Shown piece by piece: positions 46,005 to 56,000 of a stretch of 64,000 bases of DNA (position 1 is the first letter of the stretch; the number at the start of each line of letters is the position of its first letter). The stretch lies in assembly GCA_964017185.1 (NCBI GenBank), contig OZ024874.1:53348856-53412855 (forward strand), read 5' to 3'. The notes under the pieces are model-generated. The model saw only the letters and a list, made by a program, of their open reading frames with translations, made no database searches and was not told the DNA's origin. A program made the translations under genes and the position numbers. This DNA is from Rugalucina vietnamica. Its lineage: Eukaryota; Mollusca; Bivalvia; Lucinida; Lucinidae.

Positions 46005-46260
46005 TCTGAATCAGTGAATACATCTCAGCAGCTGCTTGCCATGCCTATGTGCGGATTAAGCATCTTTTGTTGATCTCTACAGAGATGACTGACAAATAGA
46101 ATTTGATGAAAACAAATATTTCAACGAGTGAGTTTTGTCGATCTTATAAGTGTTTTCACTTGATGTAAGAGAGGGTTCCCATGTGTGTCATTTTGAATTA
46201 CATTGTTGATACATTGTTAAGAACCAAACACTTTCAAACATGTCACACAATTTACAATAC
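46005..46260 (+). repeat. Dispersed repeat shared with 48630-48880
   Basis: Matches the second copy across AATGAATACATCTC, AATTTGATGAAAACAAATAT, TTCAACGAGTG and TTGTTGAT. The 48.6 kb copy has a 61-codon frame (SYHLQSLGEGYASS) of unknown origin, probably an element fragment. Confidence 0.5.
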
Positions 46261-46274
46261 TTAGTCCATAATCT

Positions 46275-46600
46275 ATAGTGCAGATTGTATTTGCCATTTG
46301 GTCCTTTGAGATCAGCGACGGTATTCTGAGAAATCAGAAAGTCAGTATTGGTTCAGATTCATTTTCTGGCCAACGTTTTATATATTTGGCTCCTTGTGGA
46401 TAATACTAGTCTTTGTATCGAGTATCCTGTTGAAAGTTGCTAAATTGCATGTATACTATTTCTCTTTGGCTCCATTTTGCCAAATCTGAAGAGTCACTGA
46501 GGAGGCTTGGGTGATCGAGGCCGCGATGTGGCCCATCCCTTTTCTCATTAATATGCTCACTGATCATAAAGGATCTCAGTTTTATTTTAATTGTAGGATT
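46275..46600 (+). mobile_element. Decayed hammerhead-bearing repeat (copy 2)
   Basis: Homologous to 44555-44850 and 56225-56395. CTGAGGA core at 46497-46503 (the seventh core base is free to vary), stem I strands GAGTCA (46491-46496) and TGGCCC (46529-46534), but GAA is lost. Probably inactive. Confidence 0.5.
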
Positions 46601-46615
46601 CAAGTAAAAGATATA

Positions 46616-46859
46616 TGAGTCGCCGGATAAGAAAATCAACAACATGCATAGGCGAAAGCAAAGGCGCAGATCAGCTATGCAGTAACTGCACAACTGATCA
46701 GCACCTTTGTTTTCGCTAATAGGATAGTGCTGTTCCTCTCCTACTTTTATTCAAAATGCCAAACTTCTAGCCTGCTCCTGAGGTTGTACAGGCCGGTTTG
46801 TGTCGGATCTGGTCAGAAACCCAAATTCTACAGTGTTGGGTTTCCCATGCGAAGGTTCA
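46616..46859. mobile_element. TGAGCC-family MITE (copy E, diverged)
   Basis: TGAGTCGCCGGATAAGAAAA at the left, inner GGCGCAGATCAG...CTGATCAGCACC stem, and GGGTTTCCCATGCGAAGGTTCA at the right. Confidence 0.65.
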
Positions 46860-47327
46860 TTTAGTTGAAATAGTAGACATGTTGGATTCCTGAGCTAAAC
46901 AACCAAATAGACATCATCTACTCGTCAATAGATGTAACTATCCTAAATAAATTCCTTAGTGTGTGAAATAAAATGTAAGAATTCTATAAAACGCTCATCA
47001 TTTCTCTCTCATTATTGTTTGTTTGTATTGAAGTTCTCATTTAAGGCGATGGAGTCTGTTTGTCAAAAACGGTGAAACCATTAAGGGGTGTTTTGAAGAT
47101 AAACATTGTTTGGATAAAGTATACAACGAAGATGATACTAGATCTGAATTTGGGCCCCCGTCCGTTGGGGCCTAAAGAAATAGATGGGCTGCTTGTGCCT
47201 CCAAGCAAAGCTTATACACTTCTGACTGACCATCTGATTACTGGTTAACCGCTCAGGTCTGAGCATTTCCAGGACAAGTGGTTTAGTACGTATAAGCCTT
47301 TAAAGCTTATAAGCCATTAATACGAAT

Positions 47328-48150
47328 AAAGGTACAAGTAGGCAAAGATCAGGAAAAGGCACAATCAGAAAAAGATTCCCACTCCAAAAACCGAGATGGG
47401 AAGAAAACTAAACTTGTACCATGAAAACATATTGTAAGCCGAATGGGCAGCTATTTTCCCAATAGGTGGCCACTCAGTTACATAAACTTAACTAAAAATA
47501 TGAAAACATACATAAGGCGCCAACAGCACAAACAATTTTAAACACCAAGACATAAAACGAAAAATCACCACAGAACTATCGCCTTGGAACGATCAGCAAT
47601 ATAAAATTACTGGCGGGCTTAAATCGATTTTATAGGTACCTAAACTCACCCTCAGCTTCCGCAGTGGTTCATAACATTTAGTTAGTTCTACGGTCCGGTC
47701 CTCGTGGTGAATCTCTAACTAGTCAATGAATCACCAAGAACAAACAGATAAATCATGATAAACATCCTGATGAATCAAAAACCAGGACTCAACAGATTCA
47801 GTAAGCTGCCCGACGATGGAGATCCCTTGGCACCGAATAACTTACTAACCCCAGAGCAAAAGAAAAACATCAGTTGGACCCCGGTGGGCCAAGCAACAGA
47901 CAACCAACTAAAATGAATAGCTTTAAGTCGGGGCCATCATAGAGTCTGACGCCCGACCCACCGGCGTGCAATTAAAGAAGGCAGCATAGTTATCAACCAT
48001 GAGTGGGTTAAAAGCTAAGCATGCAGACTGTCGCATAACATTCAAGTTATAACCTATACGTTTGTAACGTGTAATGATTTTTCTGAACTGAAAAGAAAAA
48101 TCATTCCTGCCTATAAGTTTCTTAAATTTGTAAACCAAGTCACCATATAA
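47328..48150 (-). mobile_element. YLDD reverse-transcriptase element 3' end (copy 10, holds the empty transposon site)
   Basis: A - strand copy from AAAGGTACAAGTAGGCAAAG through the full noncoding 3' region into the coding C-terminus (DFSFQFRKIITRYKRIGYNL, VDNYAAFFNCTPVGRASDS, frame 47923-48138). CATTCAAGTTATAACC at 48038-48053 is uninterrupted and equals the target of the DNA transposon at 22297. Confidence 0.75.
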
Positions 48151-48629
48151 GCCTTTTGTTGCTTAGTGGGAAGTTATATTTCAAGCACTTGTTGGATGTC
48201 TTTACATCCTTATTTTGGGTTAAAGTCCCTTAAAATGGAGGCACCGTCCCGACATGACCTTAGCTGTTACTGGGACATAAAGCATCAATTCAAACAAAGA
48301 AAGATCTTAATTCTAGAAGGTGGTCTACAATTATATTTGTAGGCCCGCCTCAGATCTATACAGGTTATACTTATGGGTATAAAAGGAAGAGGAAGAAACA
48401 CAATCTCTGTCAAACAAACGGGATATGAGCATTAGACATGAGGCATTAGGGAAATGTGGGACAACAATCTTCTTGAATCACAAGGACTGTTTGTGCAGAT
48501 GAAAAAAAAAACAACTCTTCTTCACCAGAAATACATACGCAGATAAATGCCAATTTAAATGTGTGTCCATTTTTTTCTTTTAAATCCCCCCTAAAAGAAG
48601 GGTGGCATAGATAGATGGCTTGATAAATA

Positions 48630-48880
48630 CCCAACCGTCATGGAATCAATGAATACATCTCTATACAGCTACCACTTACAAAGCCTAGGTGAGGGTTATG
48701 CATCTTCTGTAGATCTGTTTAGAGACGACTGGCTTACAGCATTTGATGAAAACAAATATTTCAACGAGTGCGTTTGGACCTTTTGTCATACAGGAAGGGT
48801 GTCCCACGTATGCCATTTTGAATAACATTGTTGATCTACATTAAGGACAAAACACTTTTAAACATGTCACTCACTGAGAA
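48630..48880 (+). repeat. Dispersed repeat shared with 46005-46260
   Basis: See the partner copy for the shared blocks. The 61-codon frame here (48640-48825) is not recognised as a known domain. Confidence 0.5.
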
Positions 48881-49294
48881 TTAAATGCACAGGCTTTGTA
48901 GGATTCATGTAAAAGAGATATAGTTGAAGTAGTAGATTCCTGAGCAAAACAACCAAAGAGACATCTACTACTTGTCAATACACTAAAACAAAATCATTAT
49001 CCTAAAATAAATTCTTATGTGTGTGTGTGTGATAAAAATGACAAAGGATCTCTATGGATAAGATGGGAAAAGTCCTTAAAAGTCTAAACCCGAGGGGTCA
49101 ATATTTAGGTAAACTTTTAAACTGTTTTATTAAGTGTATATGTAAATTGAACAAACTGGATTAGGCATCGATCTTAAATGCAAATAGTTGGAGATAACTT
49201 TTTTGTTTTTGTACTTAACCAAATATTTACAATTTCGCACCTTACTAACGTACATGGAGCGAAAATATAGTTTCCTAAGTAGTTTACTGGAATT

Positions 49295-49590
49295 TATAAG
49301 TAGGCAATGATCAGGAAATGGCGCAATCAGAAAGAAAATCCCAATCCAAAAACCGAGGTTGGAAAAATCTAAATTGACAAATAAAAAAAAAAAAAAAAAA
49401 AAAACAAAAAAAAAAAAAAAAAAAAAAAAAAAAACATATCGTTAGTCGTGTGAGCAGCTATTTCCCGATAGGTGGCCACTCAGTTATCCAATCATAATTA
49501 AAAATGTGAAAACGCACATAAAGTGCAAACAGCACAAAAATTCAACACAAAAAAATAAACCGACACGAACCAAAACAGAAGTAGCTGTTT
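49295..49590 (-). mobile_element. YLDD reverse-transcriptase element 3' fragment (copy 11) with poly(A) block
   Basis: AAGTAGGCAATGATCAGGAA and AACCGAGGTTGG blocks, then a ~55 bp A-rich run (49382-49434), then GTGAGCAGCTATTTCCCGAT. Confidence 0.65.
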
Positions 49591-49765
49591 TAATTTTTAT
49601 TTCCTATGTAGTTTACTGCAATGTTTTTTGGTTTTTTTTTGCCATAAACCGAAGCAAAATGGATGTTGTCGACATAAACCAGTTTGGGTTTTTGTTGTTG
49701 TCGGCATGCGCATCCGATGATTGGAGCTTGCTTAAAGGTCATTTTGTTTGCGATCGGAAAATAAA

Positions 49766-51126
49766 AACCAGAGGACCAATGGTCCTATAAACGCTCACCT
49801 GAGATCTGGGATATGAGACTTAAGTTGACCTTGACATAAAATGGGTCAAGGTCATCCCAGGGTCATAATTTATATAAGCTTTATAGAGCTCCATTGCCTG
49901 ATGCTTCATGCCAAGTTTCAAAATCATAGGCCTTCTGGTTATGGAGAAGCAGATTTCTAAAGGTTTCTGCTATTTATAGCCATGGCGGCCAACTTGGTCA
50001 TGTGACCTTGACCTTTTATATAAATTTTCATTCCCCCTTCCTAAGGATGCTGCACATAAAGTTTGGCTTTAATTGGCCAAGTGGTTTCAGAGAAGTACAT
50101 GTTTGAATATCATGGTCATATACATGTAAATAGCCCCTGGGCAGGGGCAGGCAACCCCCTGGGGTCAAATGTTTTTCATAAACGTACATCTTCTGTCCAT
50201 TTGCATACTCCCAGCAAGTTTCCCACCCTTTAATTACATTTTACTAATTTTTCCCATTCAAATGGATTAGCGACCTAAGTTGACCTTGCCGTAAAATAGG
50301 TCAAGGTCATCCCAGGGTCATGATGTATATAAATTTTGTAGAGCTCTAGTCACTGATGCTTCACACCAAGATTCAAAATCATTGGCCTTCTGGTTCTGGA
50401 GAAGGAGATTTTTAAAGGTTTTTTCTATTTATAACCATGGCAGCCATCTTGGTCATGTGACCTTGACCATTTATATAAACTTTCATTCCCCTTCCCAAGG
50501 ATGCTCCATATGAAGTTTGGCTTTGATTGGCCAAGCGGTTTCAGGGGAGAAGATGTTTCATTATTATGGAAATATACATGTATATAGCCCCGGGGCAGGG
50601 GCAGACAACCCCCAGGGGCTAAAATTTTCCATTAACATTAATCTTCTGTCCATTTGCCTATTCCCAGTAAGTTATACCCATTAAATAGCATTTTACCATT
50701 TTTTCCCATTCAAATGCATTGGCGACCTAAGTTGACCTTGCCGTAAAATAGGTCAAGGTCATTCTAGGGTCATAATTTATATAAACTATGATGGGCCTGT
50801 ATCCCTGATGCTACATACCAAGTTTCGTGGAAATCGGCCCACTGGTTCTGGAGAAGAAGATTTTTTTAAATGTTTTTTCTATTTATAGCCGTGGAGGCCA
50901 TCTTGTTAATGTGACCTGGACTGTTTATATAAACTTTCGTTCCCCCTTCCTAAGGATGCTCCACATGAAGTTTGGCTTTGATTGGCCTAGCGGTTTCAGA
51001 GGAGAAGATCTTTGAAATTGTGAACGGACGACGGACGACGACGGACGACGGACGGACGGACGGACGACGGAGCATGGCCATCCTATAAGCTCACCTTGTG
51101 AGCCTTTGGCTCAGGTGAGCTAAAAA
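49766..51126 (-). repeat. Array of three ~452 bp units with hairpins at both ends (array 3)
   Basis: The left end carries the AGGACCAATGGTCCT palindrome (49772-49786). The right end carries the GGCTCAGGTGAGCT hairpin followed by AAAAA. Units recur at ~455 bp (AAGTTTGGCTTT near 50058, 50512, 50967). The CGGCCATCTTG, TCATGTGACC and TGACCTTGACC motifs are repeated in the units. Confidence 0.8.
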
Positions 51127-51240
51127 TAGAGACCATTACTATTTTTAGTTTTGAAGCATGTTCCCTACACAATATATGTAAGCGAGAAACTGGGTCCAGA
51201 GGGACGATTTTCACCAGACCGTGGAACATAGGAATTTAAG

Positions 51241-51315
51241 CGTGTTTTGGAAAAAATAATGACCTTAAAACACGAAGCGTGATTTGGAAAAAATAATGAC
51301 CTTAAAACATGATGC
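51241..51315. repeat. Two-copy ~38 bp tandem duplication
   Basis: TTTGGAAAAAATAATGACCT occurs twice, each followed by TAAAACA.GA.GCG. Confidence 0.7.
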
Positions 51316-52359
51316 GCATGCGCAATAACACCAAAACCAAACCTGGTTTATATCGTAAACATCAATTTTGCTTCGGTTAAAAGCAAAAACTTAAGAAAAG
51401 TTATTTTGCTCCATGAACATAAGCTGTGTAAGAAATTGCAATTTTTAGATAGGTTAAAAACAAAAGAGTTATCTCTACCTGTTGGCATGTGTAAACGCAT
51501 CAAATTCACTTTTGTACAATTTACATTTATACACAATAATACAGTTTAAATATTTGCTTACATTACGTGTTTTAAAAATTTATCACACGCTTTTAATTTT
51601 TAAGGGACTTTTTCATCTTGTTAGTAGAGATCCTTTCTACAACGCTTATCTAAAACAATTGTAATAGTTTAGCGGTTTATTTCTCTCTCATTATTGGGTT
51701 GATATACATGTAAATACAAACCTAAGATTATGAAAGTATCTACTACATGTAACATGTTTTCTGAACAATTATTCTGCAAGTCTATGTAAAAATTAGATGC
51801 ATCTTTTGTGAGAAACTCTTTGTATAAATCTTAAATTACAATTTTAGATTCATATTCACCATTTTTTTTTAAATTTTGGAAGGAGTATGCGCAGCCATGT
51901 CAACATCATGTCAACCTCCATCGCCATTACAATATTTTGCACACTGCTTGAACATTTCATTTCTGTTGAAACAGATTAACTAATGCTTACACATAAGGAG
52001 GTACACTTTTAAAGTATTACAGTTTGAATTTTTAGCATTTCGACTCTCAGAGCTGCCTAACGATGGATTGTTATATTCAAGCCGTCTGTACTTGGCAAGA
52101 TGTATTCTCATTTTTTGTGTGACTATGGACATATTTTCGTAATGTTGTATTCTTAAATGATTGAGCCACGACATGACATTACCTGTTTTTGCTAACATGA
52201 AAAACAAAATGCTGATTATGCCATTACTATTATATTAGCATCAATATCTCATTTTAGATTTTTGTTTCTCACTCAGAACAGGTTTTTTTCATGACGTGAC
52301 TTATTTAATTATGTGCATTTGATATTGTTTTATTGCATGATGATATATGTTCTATATGC
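51316..52359. other. Intergenic DNA, no gene recognised
   Basis: AT-rich, with no paralog, splice or domain support for the short frames present. Confidence 0.4.
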
Positions 52360-52446
52360 TTTGAGGGCCTCGGGGAAGATTGGCATAGCCAACCGAGTTA
52401 CCCTCGTTAAATAAAGTAATTACTTACTTACTTACTTACTTACTTA
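52360..52446 (+). mobile_element. 3' tail of a truncated non-LTR retrotransposon, (ACTT)n-ended
   Basis: TTTGAGGGCCTCGGGGAAGA...GTTACCCTCGTTAAATAAA ends in (ACTT)n. The same arrangement occurs at 59085-59187. A short unit-repeat tail after a GTTACCCT-type 3' end is typical of LINEs. The clade is not determined. Confidence 0.5.
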
Positions 52447-52610
52447 TGTCGGGTTCTCTTTTTAGAATCCATTATGTCTTCACGTCGGTTGTCTTGTATA
52501 CATCTAAACAGTCATCACGAAAAAATGCCCATGCAATGTACAGAGCTTTTTAAAATCGGAAAATTGTCGTCAGATTTTTATTTTATATTTTTCTTATTTT
52601 TGCTCAAAAC

Positions 52611-52770
52611 ATAGATTGTTGATACACGTTACAACGAGTACCCACAATCTATGTTTTGGAGCAAAAATTAGAAAAAAAAAATGTATACTTCTGTAAGCCC
52701 TAGTTTTTGCTCTATAAAGGTTGGGTATAAGTGGGCATGTTCACGGACATGCTTTCCTGATGCCTTCGAT
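52611..52770. repeat. Dispersed hairpin repeat, AAGTGGGGGTAT family (copy 2)
   Basis: AAAACATAGATTGTTGATAC and its inverse-like GTACCCACAATCTATGTTTT form a hairpin at ~52611-52662, followed by GGGTATAAGTGGGC and the shared CACGGACATG block. Confidence 0.6.
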
Positions 52771-55560
52771 AACTCCGAGAAACTTTGCATCTGTTCAATA
52801 TTATATTAATCACTTCTTTAAAATAAAGCCCAACATCATTTTTTTCTTCTTTTTTTCCTGCATACTTATTTGATAGAGTTTCAAAATGGACTTAATTAGA
52901 GTGATAAGACTCCTTGCTGTTTTGTACTACGTTGCAATATTTTATGTTTTATGTAAATATGTGTATCAGTCATGAGGACCACTTGGTAGAATAGCTATAT
53001 ATAGTTAAATGTGTTTCACCCTCTTTAGATAATGAATATAGATAAGAAATATTATATTAGCATAAATTAGTCGGAAATAAGACCAGACTTTTCATTGATA
53101 TTTGGCTGTCGTTTGTCAGGTTGTCGATATGATTTCCAGATCATTCCAGTAGGCCTACATGTTTGGTATGCGAAACATGTTTTCATGCATGTAGGTGGGA
53201 AAAAGGGGTAGATCGCACTTCTTTTAAATCTGGATTAATTATTCATCAAGTAGTTATTAAACCGTTCTGAACAATAGTTTCAGTAGTTAATAACAAAGTT
53301 TTATCAATGTTGTAAATCAGTGGTATCCTAGTAGGCATTGAAAATAATTCACCGTTGAAGATGTGTGATTTACTAGTGTTTCCTTTTATCATGCAAATTC
53401 GCATTTTGAAAACCTCCATGTTAAACAAACTAAAAGACGTATCAAGTAGATACAGCTATGTACACATTATTTATAATCAGACTGTTTAAATGTATTATAA
53501 GTTTGCCAATGTTTAAATTCAATTCAAACGATGAATAGAAGACCTTTTCAAATCAATAATTTAGACCCATGCAATTTTCAAAAGAGTTTATCAAGATTTT
53601 ACTTAGATAACGATGGGTCTAAAATCCTGATATAATACAAGACTAATTTAGATGTAAAACGGGTATGCGGTAGGAATAAATTATACATAAAAATCGCAGG
53701 TAAAAGTGGATTTGCTTGTGTGTGCCAAAATTTTATTATCAGTTTGTTGGTTCGGTGTTGTTTAGATGTGATTAAAATTGAAAATAAAATTTAATGAATA
53801 AGACTTAGTATAGCTGTTTCGATTTTGGGAGGAACATGAATAAGAATAAAGATATTATTTTTAAAAATGATATATTGATAAAAACGCTTTTACAATTTCT
53901 CTTTTTCTGATAATAATTTTCAAGACTGAAAATATTATGTAATAAAATTGATGAATAGTTATTAAAATTCTATTCTAATTGTTGAATATGTGCGGTTGCT
54001 ATGGCCTATTGCATCTTCATCGAGATTACATGAAATGACGATTTCTTTATAAAATCCTGATTAACTTATTTTAAAACAATCATATAATTCTTTAGCATTA
54101 ATTCTTTGATAGAATCTTGAACAAAGGTGAGCGGGACCTTAGAAATGGGCGTTAGTTTCATTTGCGATAAAACTGAGATTTGTTTAAAACAAAAAATAAT
54201 AATAGGTCCCATATTAATTTTGTTCGTTATAACGAGGCTTTATTTGAAAATTATTTTTAAATTTTCTAGTCATTTGGTACACTATAAAACATTTCTGAAT
54301 CTTGGAAATAAATGAAGCACAAATGAATCCTGTTAGATTGGTAGAAACAAGCATTTAATACAGAATACTTGTAAACCTTTTACTTTTTCCAAGCCTGTTT
54401 GCTCCTTTCTTCCAAAGGACACATTAACATTTAACATAACTCATATTCTAAAATTTTATTACATGCGTATATTGATACATGTAACAAAGGTGCAGATCAG
54501 TGCCTTTGAATTTACTACATTTGCAAGTCACAGCTTCTCTACTCTAGCCATGTTCTTTGGTGTTCAGCCGGGTTTGCGCCTGGCACCTGGCCACCGTGAC
54601 GGTAGGAAACCCGAATATAGATTTCAGGAAGTGGTTAAAGATAAAGGGGCTTCACTGGTTCCAATTTGTTGAATTACAAAGTATTACTTTAGTTTGTTTT
54701 GGTATTTATATGTACCCATCCCTTAATATCTATGAATAATAATGAATAAATGAGATTAGAGACCAGAGTTGTTCTCGTGATTTCGATTCAACAGAAACTT
54801 TAAACTGGATTACTTAACAAAATGACGTGTATGTCTGGGTCATCGTGGGCAAATATCTGCCTGTTGTAAAGATGCCAAATTGTGCTTTGTCATTTGTCAA
54901 AGGATGGATTTATGTTGCATACTTCTATTTCAAAAGCACTTAGCAGCGCAAATACCTGTACGTTTGCAGTTAATTCATTTGTATCTTATTCTGGTGCATG
55001 AAGTGCACCCTTTAAAGGAAAAAAAAACTTCAAATTGATTCAGTCCAGCGCAAAAACTAATTAGCATTTTGTATGAACGATTAATCAATCGGTTAATGCT
55101 CAGAGAAAGTTTTTGTGAAATACTGCCGACTTGCTTTTTCATCAGCGGAACAGGGAAACGATTAGATTATTTCTATAAATCGAAAGGACTAATCTTAAGT
55201 CGTCTATATGGAATGTGGATACGGTATAGACAAGGCCAGCATGGTCAAATCTATAATAAAGACAACCCAACTTAGGCCAAGTTTCCACGGACAAAGATTA
55301 TTTGTCACAAAAAAAAATGGCAATGCGTTTGCACACACAGAGCAAAGCTCACCTTTGTCACAGATATTTGACAATGACACTTTGTCACAGAATTGAGTTT
55401 ACACGAGCATGTTTTTCTTTTACACACCTACTTTGTCAAAGGAAACTTGTCTGTGGAAATTTAGCTTAACTCCTATTTATTTCTTTTCACAAGATATAGC
55501 ATATATTGCGTTAGATTGTCGAAAAATGTTAACTATCTTTCTATTTACTTTACTTTCCAG
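52771..55560. other. Upstream region of ODF3-like gene 2
   Basis: AT-rich DNA that should contain the gene 2 promoter and untranslated first exon. I cannot place them. No other gene recognised. Confidence 0.4.
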
Positions 55561-55600
55561 GAAATTTCCTCAGGCATTCAGGGGTCAATTCTGATGCAAA
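55561..55600 (+). other. Probable 5' UTR part of gene 2 exon 1
   Basis: A TACTTTCCAG acceptor ends at 55560, 40 nt before the ATG. Gene 1 has the equivalent arrangement. Confidence 0.5.
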
Positions 55601-56000
55601 ATGGTGTACAATTACACAAAACCGCGAGCACCCATTGCTGCTATGTATAGCAGCCCCGGGCCCTGTTACGGCCTGCCCGGGCTCTTTGGACAAAAACAAC
55701 ATGACCCAAGAAGTGAACATGTAAAATGCCCAGCCTACGTTTTTGGTATTAAACACGGCAAGTTCAAGGACGAATGTGGCCCAGGACCCGCTTATTTTCC
55801 GAACCCAAGGTTGTCAAAAATGGGAATGGACGGCACTCCAGCCTACTCCCTCTACTCGCGGCACAGGTCGATGACCCAGTTTATGACCCCCGGCCCGGGG
55901 GCATATTCCCCTGAGCAAGGAGGCCCACAGACTCACTACAGAGCCCCATCTTACCACTTTGGTATCAGGCATAGAAACAGACGAACAGATGATACACCAG
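55601..56000 (+). CDS. ODF3: ODF3-like gene 2, exon 1
   Basis: This 400 nt exon encodes residues 1-133 plus one base. It starts MVYNYTKPRAPIAAMYSSPG, identical to gene 1 over that stretch. It holds PGP repeats 1-3 and the FGIKH and FGIRH motifs. The donor is CCAG|GTAGGG, phase 1. The open frame continues to a stop at 56018-56020, but that extension is intron. Confidence 0.93.

Noticed and set aside
28618..51126. CRISPR-like or satellite reading of the ~452 bp arrays
   Set aside because: Units are far too long and there are no unique spacers. CRISPR does not apply to this eukaryotic DNA.
55550..55756. - strand frame over gene 2 exon 1
   Set aside because: It is antisense to a conserved coding exon.
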